A stretch of 29,656 nucleotides of DNA, taken from contig DQKQ01000011.1 in the NCBI GenBank assembly GCA_015660615.1, positions 1-29,656 on the forward strand, in the 5' to 3' direction. Source of the stretch: Flavobacteriales bacterium (GTDB lineage: Bacteria > Bacteroidota > Bacteroidia > Flavobacteriales_D > Sanyastnellaceae). Below are positions 8,346 through 16,159 of this stretch, piece by piece; within the stretch, counting starts at the first letter, position 1; each line of letters opens with the position of its first letter. The position numbers and the translations under genes are program-made. The notes beneath the pieces were generated by a model. It made no database searches and was not told the DNA's origin. It was given only the letters and a program-made list of their open reading frames with translations.

Positions 8346-9119
8346 CTATAGTTTATTACCTATACCTCTCTGAGAGTACCACTTATCGAGAATTACATTA
8401 AATTCTTCAGGATGCTCCATCATAGGAGCATGCCCACATTTATCTATCCAGAATAGATCTGCATCAGGAAACCCTTTTAAAAAGGCTTCGGCAACTTCCG
8501 GTGGAGTCACAATGTCATTTTTACCCCAAATAAGGCAAACAGGTATATTCATTGCCGGTAGATCATTCTCCATGTTGTGTCTAATCGCAGATTTTGCAAT
8601 GTAGAGAATTCTTAAAACTTTATTCCTGTCGTTAACTGCTTCAAAACACTCATCAACCAATTCGTCGGTAGCCCAGCTAGGGTCAAAAAATGTAAGCGCA
8701 ACTTTATTCCTAATATACTCTTTGTCTTCCCTTCTGGGGAAACTGTTTCCAAAGGCATTCTCATAAAGACCACTGCTTGCTGTCAACGTTAAAGAAGCAA
8801 CACGCTCTAAATGGTTTTTTGTAAAAATTAGTCCTACATGACCTCCTAAACTATTTCCCACAAGATGCACTTTATCTAACTGAAGAGCATCAACAAATCC
8901 TTTAACATGCTCAGCTATATATTTCGCACTTGTTTTTCGAAGTGGTAATTCATAGATGGGTAAGACAGGTGTTAACACTCTAAATCTTTTACTAAAGCAC
9001 TTACGCACATCCTGAAAGTTACTTAGAGCACCGAAAAGGCCATGTAAAATAACCAAAGGCTCTCCGCTTCCCTCTTCTACATATCTGAATTCACCCAGCT
9101 CAATGATTGTAGCGTCCAT
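8346..9119 (-). CDS. Alpha/beta-hydrolase fold protein
   Basis: A 257-residue soluble alpha/beta-hydrolase with a complete catalytic triad. The oxyanion segment is HGLFG (26-30), the nucleophile elbow GNSLGG has Ser90, Asp202 lies in WGKNDIVTP, and His230 in CGHAPMMEHP. The substrate cannot be named from sequence; family members include esterases, C-C hydrolases and lactonases. It heads a two-gene minus-strand unit with engB (3-bp gap) and is divergent from the dcw operon. From memory a hydrolase gene at this place beside engB and mraZ is common in Flavobacteriia, which hints at conserved context rather than function. Confidence 0.9.
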   Translation of the reverse strand: MDATIIELGEFRYVEEGSGEPLVILHGLFGALSNFQDVRKCFSKRFRVLTPVLPIYELPLRKTSAKYIAEHVKGFVDALQLDKVHLVGNSLGGHVGLIFTKNHLERVASLTLTASSGLYENAFGNSFPRREDKEYIRNKVALTFFDPSWATDELVDECFEAVNDRNKVLRILYIAKSAIRHNMENDLPAMNIPVCLIWGKNDIVTPPEVAEAFLKGFPDADLFWIDKCGHAPMMEHPEEFNVILDKWYSQRGIGNKL

Positions 9120-9140
9120 CTTTATATTTATTTAAAAGGC

Positions 9141-9172
9141 CAAACTACGCACCTATAGGCTCTATTTCACAA
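9141..9172 (-). promoter_or_regulatory. Putative promoter for the hydrolase-engB unit
   Basis: On the minus strand TTG (9172-9170), a 22-nt spacer and TAGTTTG (9147-9141) resemble the Bacteroidota promoter, though the -7 box is one base short of TAnnTTTG. Transcription would start about 15 nt before ATG 9119. Confidence 0.3.
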
Positions 9173-9214
9173 CTCTTTGTCCCTAAACATTAACTTAAGG
9201 TTGTACACATTCAT

Positions 9215-9236
9215 TGTTAATATCCTGTTAAAACAG
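9215..9236. repeat. Two TGTTAA repeats, 11-bp period, in the mraZ upstream region
   Basis: TGTTAATATCC is followed directly by TGTTAAAACAG. The second copy is also the right part of the perfect palindrome CTGTTAAAACAG (9225-9236). This lies in the middle of the 278-bp gap between the hydrolase and mraZ. It may be a protein-binding site; it could also be chance in AT-rich DNA. Confidence 0.3.
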
Positions 9237-9320
9237 AAAACCAACAAGATTTACTAAATCGCTATAACCTAAGCAAAACAGCCTTTTCCAACGTTTCATT
9301 GTTTATCACTTTTCAACAAC

Positions 9321-9355
9321 GTGGTAGAAAGTGTCTATTAATGGTAAAAAGTGGT
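9321..9355 (+). promoter_or_regulatory. Putative MraZ operator: four boxes at 10-bp spacing
   Basis: Boxes GTGGT (9321), GTGTC (9331), ATGGT (9341) and GTGGT (9351) occur at exact 10-bp steps, so one per helical turn, separated by 5-bp spacers. TG is invariant. MraZ in Escherichia coli and Mollicutes binds direct repeats of this kind (TGGGA-like or AAAGTG-like boxes, 10-bp period) in front of its own operon. The last box ends 10 bp before the TAGTTTTG promoter element, placing the array over the -33 region where a bound octamer/dodecamer would repress transcription. Autoregulation is inferred. Confidence 0.7.
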
Positions 9356-9365
9356 AAATCTGCCT

Positions 9366-9373
9366 TAGTTTTG
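9366..9373 (+). promoter_or_regulatory. -7 promoter element of the dcw operon
   Basis: TAGTTTTG is a perfect match to TAnnTTTG. It sits 10 bp after the last putative MraZ box and 24 bp before ATG 9398. No good TTG exists at the -33 position, which is instead filled by the operator boxes. Confidence 0.55.
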
Positions 9374-9397
9374 GGGATTCCAGTAAGAATGGAAGTT

Positions 9398-9883
9398 ATG
9401 CTGAACCTATTAGGAGAACATACATGTAGAATTGATGCGAAGGGACGACTAATGTTTCCTGCCCGGTTGCGAAGACAACTGGATAAAGTCCTACATCATG
9501 GCCTGGTAATCAATCGTGATATTTTCGAGAAATGTCTTGTTTTATATCCCAAGCCAGAGTGGGATAATGTGAACGGGGAAATGACTCAACTCAGTAGATA
9601 CAACAGGAAGCACCAACTGTTTCAAAGGAAATTCTTGAAGGGCGCCACCATTGTTGATTTAGATGCATCTGGAAGATTAAACATTCCTGGAGCCCTCTTA
9701 GAATATGCGGGAATTGATCTAAAGAAGAGCAATGAAATAATTGTTTCCGGCTTGGGAGAAAAAGTTGAGATTTGGACAGTTGACTCTTATGAAAAACAGG
9801 TCTTGGGAGAAGATACAGATTTTGATTTCGGAAACCTGGCTGAAGATGTGAGACGAGATATTGAAAAAGGCAGTGCCACCTAA
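9398..9883 (+). CDS. mraZ: Transcriptional regulator MraZ
   Basis: MraZ is a ring-forming DNA-binding protein of the AbrB-like fold that represses the dcw operon it heads. From ATG 9398 the protein is 161 residues and starts MLNLLGEHTC, as in other MraZ proteins. It has two tandem SpoVT/AbrB-like halves marked by DAKGR (13-17) and DASGR (about 91-95), each followed by a basic or aliphatic strand (LMFPARLRRQL; LNIPGALLEYAG). The frame is open upstream to 9299, but that would place the operator and promoter inside the gene. ATG 9389 (MEVMLNLL) is a possible alternative start. rsmH follows after 3 bp. Confidence 0.93.
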   Translation: MLNLLGEHTCRIDAKGRLMFPARLRRQLDKVLHHGLVINRDIFEKCLVLYPKPEWDNVNGEMTQLSRYNRKHQLFQRKFLKGATIVDLDASGRLNIPGALLEYAGIDLKKSNEIIVSGLGEKVEIWTVDSYEKQVLGEDTDFDFGNLAEDVRRDIEKGSAT

Positions 9884-9886
9884 AAC

Positions 9887-10816
9887 ATGGAACAAGCCTA
9901 CCACGTACCCGTCCTTCTAGATTCCTCAATTGAGCATCTCAACCTCGGCGACGGCAGCGGTACATGGATGGATGCTACGTTTGGGGGAGGAGGTCATAGC
10001 AGAATAATATTACAAAACCTCAATTCAGAAGGCATACTAGTCAGTTTCGATCAAGATCCAGATGCAGTTAAAAATACGATTAACGATGATAGGTTTACCC
10101 TGGTTGAAGCTAATTTCAGATATGCAAAACAATTTCTCAGCCTTAACGGTGTAAAGAAAACGAAAGGCATATTAGCTGATTTGGGGGTGTCATCTCACCA
10201 GTTCGATACGGCAGATAGAGGTTTTTCATTAAGAATGGATGGCCCTCTTGATATGAGGATGAACCACGAGTCAGGAATCTCAGCTGCAGATTATTTATCT
10301 GAATGTACATGGGAAGAGTTAATGGTTGTTCTAAGAATGTATGGAGAGGTAAAGAGACCGGACAGAGTTGCAAGAGCAATAGTCTCTGCAAGAGAAAATA
10401 GACCTATTACCACTACTGGAGAACTCGTAAACATCTTAAGTAAGATGGCTCCAGGCGGACGGGAAAATAAATTCTACGCACAAATTTTTCAAGCATTAAG
10501 AATAGAAATCAACGACGAGCTTTCTGCTCTACGTGAACTGTTGGAACAGGCAACAGATTTATTAGAACAGGGCGGGAGGCTCGTTGTGATTTCATATCAC
10601 AGTTTAGAAGATAGGCTTGTCAAACATTTTATGAGGTCTGGTAATTTCGAAGATGAAATAGAACAAGACATAAAAGGAAGGGTGCTCGCACCATTTAAGC
10701 CTGTTGTTAGAAAGGCGATTTGTGCATCAGCTGAGGAGGTTTTATTAAATCCACGTGCAAGAAGCGCTCGTTTGAGAGTTGCTGAACGGACTGACTTTTT
10801 ATTAAAGTCATGTTGA
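9887..10816 (+). CDS. rsmH: 16S rRNA m4C1402 methyltransferase RsmH (MraW)
   Basis: RsmH N4-methylates C1402 in the ribosomal decoding centre using S-adenosylmethionine. The 309-residue length is normal. Conserved parts are HVPVLLDSSIEHL near the start, the SAM-binding DATFGGGGHS (about 28-37), LADLGVSSHQFDTADRGFS (about 95-113), DMRMN, FQALRIEINDEL and the C-terminal VVISYHSLEDRLVKHFM. Its position second in the dcw operon is conserved across bacteria. The last seven bases, including the stop, overlap the start of the ftsL-like gene, which suggests translational coupling. Confidence 0.97.
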   Translation: MEQAYHVPVLLDSSIEHLNLGDGSGTWMDATFGGGGHSRIILQNLNSEGILVSFDQDPDAVKNTINDDRFTLVEANFRYAKQFLSLNGVKKTKGILADLGVSSHQFDTADRGFSLRMDGPLDMRMNHESGISAADYLSECTWEELMVVLRMYGEVKRPDRVARAIVSARENRPITTTGELVNILSKMAPGGRENKFYAQIFQALRIEINDELSALRELLEQATDLLEQGGRLVVISYHSLEDRLVKHFMRSGNFEDEIEQDIKGRVLAPFKPVVRKAICASAEEVLLNPRARSARLRVAERTDFLLKSC

Positions 10817-11349
10817 GAATATTTAAAAAGAAATCATCGTCTAAAGGACCGTCAGATAGCGGTAATAGACTTTTAACCCCAGAGCAAAAAATATCTCGCA
10901 AAGAGGCCGTTGATTTAGCACGAGTTGTAGCAGGGGTAGCTAAGGAAGAGGCAGCAGAAAAAGCAAGGCGAGCAAGAGATAAATCTGGCAGGAAACCAAC
11001 TGATAAAATAAAAAAACCAGCTAAAATAAATGGAACTGGTAAGATTATTAAAGATATAATTAGTGGTAAATTTTTAACAAGTGAAGGCATAACCTCTCAT
11101 ATACCCTATCTCTTATTTCTTACCTCTTTGTTTTTAGCTTACATAAGCCTTGGATACAAGTTTGAAAATATTGAACGCGATAAAATGCGAACTGAAAGGG
11201 CTCTCGAGGAGGTTGTTTCAGAGTATAAAACGCTTAGATCTGAGTTAGAATCAATACTACAACAAAGCAGGGTTGAGTCTGCAACCTCTGTATTAGGTCT
11301 TCAACAGCCTATTTCACCACCAACACTTCTTAAGCAAGACGCAAAATGA
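10810..11349 (+). CDS. ftsL: FtsL-like divisome protein with a long basic N-terminal tail
   Basis: The 179 residues have one transmembrane helix at about 98-115 (HIPYLLFLTSLFLAYISLG) and a periplasmic coiled-coil-like stretch (about 118-158, FENIERDKMRTERALEEVV onward). The C-terminus is short and Pro-rich. This is the FtsL layout: a bitopic protein that links FtsQ/FtsB to FtsW-FtsI at the septum. It lies exactly between rsmH and ftsI, the usual ftsL position. The identification rests on topology and position, as FtsL sequences are poorly conserved. The cytoplasmic tail of about 95 residues is unusually long, rich in Lys, Arg and Ala (VVAGVAKEEAAEKARRARDK). It overlaps rsmH by 7 bp and ftsI by 4 bp. 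Confidence 0.75.
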   Translation: MLRIFKKKSSSKGPSDSGNRLLTPEQKISRKEAVDLARVVAGVAKEEAAEKARRARDKSGRKPTDKIKKPAKINGTGKIIKDIISGKFLTSEGITSHIPYLLFLTSLFLAYISLGYKFENIERDKMRTERALEEVVSEYKTLRSELESILQQSRVESATSVLGLQQPISPPTLLKQDAK

Positions 11350-13496
11350 GAAGTGCCAGTAACAATACTTCAGAATCAACGATTAAAACCGGGAGGTTTT
11401 GGGTTCTATTCGTGAGTCTATGCTTTGTGGGAATTGCTATTCTTTGGAGGATATTTTCTATACAGACTATTGAACATGAACATTGGAAGGAAAGAGGCGC
11501 TGAATTTAAACATAGCATAAGAAATATTGCTCCTGCCAGAGGCCAAATACAAGCGAGGGATGGGAGTTTATTAGCGACCTCTGTGCCTGTTTACGATCTT
11601 AGATGGGACAGCAAGTGCGAAGCGATAAAATGGAGTGTTTACAACGAGAAATTTGATTCTTTGTGTTCTAGTTTTGCCGAGATATTAGGAGGGGATGCAG
11701 AAGAATTTTCAAAGCACTTTGAAACCGCAAAAGCCAAGGGGAGTAGAGCTGCTTTATTTGCAAAAAACATTCCGTTTACGAAATATAAATCCTTAAAATC
11801 TCTTCCATTTGTCAGAGAGGGTAGGTATAAAAGTGGATTTGTTTTTGAGAGAAAGGAGGTGAGGAAAAATCCTTTTGGGCAACTGGCAAAAAGAACAATA
11901 GGGATAGATCGAGAGAATAGTCGAGTGGGTATTGAACTTGCATGGAATAAGGAGCTTGGAGGGGTTGAGGGTAAGCAAATGCAGAAGCGGATTAGTGGCG
12001 GTGCTTGGCTGCCAGTTACAGATGAATTTATTATCGAGCCTCAAGAAGGACTTGATGTGGTAACCACAATAGATATGCATCTTCAAGATGTTGCATCGTC
12101 AGCATTAAGGACTCAGCTTTTTAAGCATGATGCTGAGTGGGGAGTGGTAGTTCTTATGGAGGTGAAAACGGGATATGTTAGGGCTATCTCAAATCTAAAA
12201 AGACTTGAAGATTCTAATGGCCTGCCCTATTACAATGAAAGTTACAATCACGCATTAGGTACTGCAGTAGAACCTGGATCGACTTTTAAACTAGCCTCGC
12301 TTATGGCATGCTTAGAATCGGGGAAAATGGGCCTCGAAGATGTTGTAGATACCGAAAATGGTGAGTATTATTTCCATGATAGGAGAATGCGTGATTCGAA
12401 TTGGAAGGAAGGAGGTCATGGTAAAATTTCGTTGCGTGAATGCTTCGAAATGTCCTCAAATATTGGGTCTGCTCTATCAGTAAAACAATGCTTCAGTCTA
12501 GAGCCTCAGAAATTTTTAGATAAATTAAAACTAATGGGAATTACTGAGGCTTTAGGTGTAAATCTGGTTGGAGAAGGAATCCCTAAAGTTTACTCAACAG
12601 TAGGAGAAGGTGATTGGTCTGGAATTTCCTTAACCCAAATGGCTATAGGGTATGAGGTTACTCAAACACCACTTCAAACCTTAGCTCTTTATGGCGCAAT
12701 TGCAAACAATGGCAAGATGATGCGCCCAACATTTGTTACTGAAACTCAGCGAAAAGGGATTACGGTAGAAAATTTCGAGCCTGTAGTTGTAAAAAATAGA
12801 ATTTGCTCTTCGAGCACGCTACGAGAGTGCAAAATAATGCTTGAAAGCGCATGCGTACCCGGTGGTAAAGGAACGGCTTCCAACATATTCGTTAATAAAC
12901 CCTACACAGTTGCAGGGAAAACAGGAACGTCAAAAATCGCCGAAAACGGTGGATATGCCAGTGGTAGATATAGGGCTTCTTTCACAGGCTACTTCCCTGC
13001 TGACGATCCGGAATTCGTTTGTATCGTAGTCATAGCAGATACAAAAAGTGGGTCGTACTACGGAAGCACCATAGCGGCTCCAGTTTTTATGGATCTAGCC
13101 GATTTAATTTATGCAACGGATCCATCATTCCACACCGTAAGTGATGAACCATTACTCGCTTTGAAGGAAAGACATCTTCCAACTTCAAAGAACGGAGCAA
13201 GGGAAGAGTTAGTGGTGCTATACAAGATTCTAGGAGTGCCTTTTGTCCAAACAAATGAAGAAGGAGATTGGGTTAGGGTCACTACTGAATCTGGCAATGT
13301 AAAACTTACAACACGAATATTTGAAGATAAAGCCGTTCCGGACGTACGAGGGATGGGTCTAAGAGACGCATTGTATTTACTAGAAAATGCAGGAGTTAAG
13401 GTGAGATATGAAGGGAGTGGCACCGTTAGAAAACAATCAATACCCGCGGGCACTCCTCTGACACCTAAATCAACTATTAGAATTGAATTGTCGTGA
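11346..13496 (+). CDS. ftsI: Septal peptidoglycan transpeptidase FtsI (PBP3) with C-terminal PASTA domain
   Basis: This class B penicillin-binding protein cross-links septal peptidoglycan. At 716 residues it is longer than enterobacterial FtsI. A signal-anchor lies at about 17-39, followed by the PBP dimerisation region (RNIAPARGQIQARDGSLLA, 59-77). The transpeptidase domain has SxxK with Ser312 (GSTFK), SSN at 370-372 and KTG at 525-527. A C-terminal PASTA domain occupies about 662-716 (AVPDVRGMGLRDALYLLENA, then GTPLTPKSTIRI). A PASTA domain on FtsI is common in Bacteroidota, as in many Gram-positive PBP2x proteins. ATG 11346 overlaps the ftsL stop by 4 bp (ATGA) and the stop overlaps the murE GTG start by 4 bp. 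Confidence 0.96.
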   Translation: MRSASNNTSESTIKTGRFWVLFVSLCFVGIAILWRIFSIQTIEHEHWKERGAEFKHSIRNIAPARGQIQARDGSLLATSVPVYDLRWDSKCEAIKWSVYNEKFDSLCSSFAEILGGDAEEFSKHFETAKAKGSRAALFAKNIPFTKYKSLKSLPFVREGRYKSGFVFERKEVRKNPFGQLAKRTIGIDRENSRVGIELAWNKELGGVEGKQMQKRISGGAWLPVTDEFIIEPQEGLDVVTTIDMHLQDVASSALRTQLFKHDAEWGVVVLMEVKTGYVRAISNLKRLEDSNGLPYYNESYNHALGTAVEPGSTFKLASLMACLESGKMGLEDVVDTENGEYYFHDRRMRDSNWKEGGHGKISLRECFEMSSNIGSALSVKQCFSLEPQKFLDKLKLMGITEALGVNLVGEGIPKVYSTVGEGDWSGISLTQMAIGYEVTQTPLQTLALYGAIANNGKMMRPTFVTETQRKGITVENFEPVVVKNRICSSSTLRECKIMLESACVPGGKGTASNIFVNKPYTVAGKTGTSKIAENGGYASGRYRASFTGYFPADDPEFVCIVVIADTKSGSYYGSTIAAPVFMDLADLIYATDPSFHTVSDEPLLALKERHLPTSKNGAREELVVLYKILGVPFVQTNEEGDWVRVTTESGNVKLTTRIFEDKAVPDVRGMGLRDALYLLENAGVKVRYEGSGTVRKQSIPAGTPLTPKSTIRIELS

Positions 13497-14956
13497 AAAT
13501 ACTTAAAGATTTACTATACGACACAAGAATTTCCGAGATACACGGAACAACTCACACTGCCGTTGAGGGCATTGGTATAGACTCACGTGAAGTAAAACCT
13601 ATGGGGCTTTTTATAGCCATTAAAGGCACCCAGGTTGATGGGCATGATTATATCAAGCAGGCAATTACAAATGGTGCCACAACTATTATATGTGAACATA
13701 TATCCGAAGATTTAATTCTACCCGAACCTGTCACTTTTGTAGTTGTAAAAAACAGTTCAACAGCTTTAGGAAATATCGCTGCTGCATACTACGACCACCC
13801 TTCTAATGATATGAAAATCATTGCTGTTACTGGAACAAACGGCAAAACCACAACTGTAACATTACTCCACAATCTGTTCAGAATGCTCGATCGTAAGGCC
13901 GGGCTAATAGGTACAGTTGAAAATAGAATTATTGATAAAGTAGTTAAAGCCACTCATACTACTCCGGATGCTCTGAGCTTGCAGAAGCTGTTTAGGGAAA
14001 TGGTAGGTTTAGGTTGCAAATTTTGTTTTATCGAAGCAAGTTCTCACGCAATAGATCAAAATAGATTGTCGGGAACTAAAATCTCCGGCGCAGTTTTCAC
14101 AAACATCACACACGATCACTTAGACTATCACAAAACGATAGACAACTATATAGTAGCTAAGAAAAAGCTATTCGATATGCTGCCCGTTAATGCGTTTGCA
14201 TTAGTTAATTCCGATGATAATAATCACCAAGATATTACCACAGACTGTAAAGCAAATATTTCAACTTACGGTATTGCCTCGATAGCTGACATAAAAGGAA
14301 GAATAGTTGAAAATCAACTGCACGGACTTCACGTAAATATTGATGGCCAAGACCTCTATTCCAGGTTAGTGGGAGAGTTTAACGCTTCTAACCTGTTAGC
14401 AGTTTATGGAGTGGCTAAGCTTTTGGGATTTAACGAACTTGACACGTTAACACAGATGTCACTATTAAAGCCTCCTGCCGGAAGGTTTGAGTTTGTTGAA
14501 AGTCCCGATGGAATTACAGCAATTGTAGACTACGCACACACTCCGGACGCTTTAGAAAACATATTAAAAACTGTTTTAACTTTCAAAAAAGGGCAGGAAA
14601 GGGTTATTACAGTTGTCGGGTGTGGTGGAGATAGGGATGTTACAAAAAGGCCAGTTATGGCACGTGTTGCGGCAACAGGTTCTGATAGGGTGTTCCTAAC
14701 ATCTGACAATCCTCGAACAGAAGATCCAGCTGCCATACTCGAGGATATGAAGGCCGGATTAGATCCTATTGAAATGCGTAAATGCATCTCGATTACAGAT
14801 CGAAAAGAAGCTATACGAGCTGCTGCGCTATTTGCTGAGCCTGGCGACATCGTCATTGTAGCAGGTAAAGGTCATGAGACCTATCAAGAAATTAATGGAG
14901 TACAACACGATTTCGACGATAGAGTCGTGTTGCACGAAGCTTTCATAATTGCATAA
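13493..14956 (+). CDS. murE: UDP-MurNAc-tripeptide synthetase MurE (meso-DAP type)
   Basis: MurE adds the third stem residue to UDP-MurNAc-L-Ala-D-Glu with ATP. The 487 residues have the Mur-ligase three-domain plan: an N-terminal uridine-nucleotide part (IGIDSREVKPMGLF, 27-40), the ATP P-loop GTNGKTTT (114-121), and a C-terminal domain with DNPRTEDP starting at Asp405. DNPR is the signature of enzymes that add meso-diaminopimelate rather than Lys, so the peptidoglycan should be of the DAP type. The start is GTG at 13493, overlapping the ftsI stop (GTGA); this fits the family N-terminus MKILKDLLYD. mraY begins one base after its stop. Confidence 0.96.
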   Translation: MKILKDLLYDTRISEIHGTTHTAVEGIGIDSREVKPMGLFIAIKGTQVDGHDYIKQAITNGATTIICEHISEDLILPEPVTFVVVKNSSTALGNIAAAYYDHPSNDMKIIAVTGTNGKTTTVTLLHNLFRMLDRKAGLIGTVENRIIDKVVKATHTTPDALSLQKLFREMVGLGCKFCFIEASSHAIDQNRLSGTKISGAVFTNITHDHLDYHKTIDNYIVAKKKLFDMLPVNAFALVNSDDNNHQDITTDCKANISTYGIASIADIKGRIVENQLHGLHVNIDGQDLYSRLVGEFNASNLLAVYGVAKLLGFNELDTLTQMSLLKPPAGRFEFVESPDGITAIVDYAHTPDALENILKTVLTFKKGQERVITVVGCGGDRDVTKRPVMARVAATGSDRVFLTSDNPRTEDPAAILEDMKAGLDPIEMRKCISITDRKEAIRAAALFAEPGDIVIVAGKGHETYQEINGVQHDFDDRVVLHEAFIIA

Positions 14957-14957
14957 T

Positions 14958-16148
14958 ATGTTATATCATTTATTCACATATTTAGATACAGCGTACGATT
15001 TACCAGGAGCTGGACTTTTTAAATTCGTCACTTTCAGGGCGGCTATGAGCTTAATCACCTCATTATTCATAGGTATATCATTCGGAAAAACTATTATTGA
15101 GTGGTTGCAAGTGAGGCAGGTTGGTGAAATCGTTCGGGATTTAGGTCTTCAAGGCCAAATAGAAAAACGCGGCACCCCTACCATGGGCGGAATCATCATC
15201 CTAACCGCAATACTAGTACCGACTTTGCTTTTTGCCGATCTCACTAATGTGTACACGCACATGATGATTATTACAACTATTTGGCTTGGAACTATCGGAT
15301 TCATAGATGATTATATAAAAGTACACAAGAAGAATAAAGATGGTTTAGCGGGTAAGTTTAAGATTGTTGGCCAAATAGGAGTGGGTATCATTATAGGAGC
15401 CATAATGATGTGGCATCCCGACGTACTGATAAAAGAAATAGGGACAGACGGATTGTGGAGTGAAATCCGCTCTACTACAACTACAATTCCTTTTGTAAAG
15501 GGAAATAGTTTGGATTATGTGTGGTTTATTAGTTGGGCATTTGAAGATGTCACAACTTGGGTTTGGATTGCATTCATACCTATCACAATACTTATCGTTA
15601 CAGCAGTATCAAATGGAGCCAATTTAACTGACGGGCTCGATGGCTTAGCAACAGGTACAAGTGCAATAATAGGAATGACGTTAGCTGTACTTGCTTATGT
15701 CAGCTCTAACACCGTGATCGCTGAGTATTTAAACATAATGTATATACCTGGATCTGAGGAGCTGGTTGTATTTAGTGCTGCATTTGTAGGAGCGTGCGTT
15801 GCCTTCTTGTGGTATAACGCTTTTCCAGCTCAAGTTTTCATGGGAGATACTGGATCACTTGCTCTAGGTGGGATTATAGCAGTCTTTGCTATTGCGATAC
15901 GAAAAGAACTTCTGATTCCAGTTTTATGTGGGGTTTTCTTGATTGAGAATCTCAGTGTAATCATGCAAGTTAGTTGGTTTAAATATTCGAAAAATAAGTA
16001 TGGGGAAGGTCGGCGAATCTTTTTAATGGCCCCCCTTCACCATCACTACCAAAAGAAAAATATTCACGAATCTAAGATCACAGCCCGTTTCTGGATTGTG
16101 GGGATTCTGCTTGCTGTAATAACTATTGTCACACTGAAAATTAGATAA
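14958..16148 (+). CDS. mraY: Phospho-MurNAc-pentapeptide transferase MraY (lipid I synthesis)
   Basis: MraY transfers phospho-MurNAc-pentapeptide to undecaprenyl phosphate in the inner membrane, making lipid I. From ATG 14958 it is 396 residues with about ten hydrophobic helices. Conserved sites are GTPTMGG (72-78), the catalytic Asp pair in FIDDYIKV (115-122), NLTDGLDGLATG, MGDTGSLALGG and the HHH-containing APLHHHYQKK. A TTG at 14949 in frame would add only LHN; ATG 14958 matches homologues beginning MLYxLF and leaves a 1-nt gap after murE. murD follows after 11 nt. Confidence 0.96.
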   Translation: MLYHLFTYLDTAYDLPGAGLFKFVTFRAAMSLITSLFIGISFGKTIIEWLQVRQVGEIVRDLGLQGQIEKRGTPTMGGIIILTAILVPTLLFADLTNVYTHMMIITTIWLGTIGFIDDYIKVHKKNKDGLAGKFKIVGQIGVGIIIGAIMMWHPDVLIKEIGTDGLWSEIRSTTTTIPFVKGNSLDYVWFISWAFEDVTTWVWIAFIPITILIVTAVSNGANLTDGLDGLATGTSAIIGMTLAVLAYVSSNTVIAEYLNIMYIPGSEELVVFSAAFVGACVAFLWYNAFPAQVFMGDTGSLALGGIIAVFAIAIRKELLIPVLCGVFLIENLSVIMQVSWFKYSKNKYGEGRRIFLMAPLHHHYQKKNIHESKITARFWIVGILLAVITIVTLKIR

Positions 16149-16159
16149 CTATAATATAA

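Noticed and set aside
9307..9333. Inverted CACTTT / AAAGTG pair next to the first MraZ box
   Set aside because: Arms are short, the spacer is 15 nt and the second arm overlaps the box array, so it adds nothing beyond the direct repeats.
14949..14957. TTG start adding LHN to MraY
   Set aside because: ATG 14958 gives the family-like MLYHLF start and follows the murE stop by one base.
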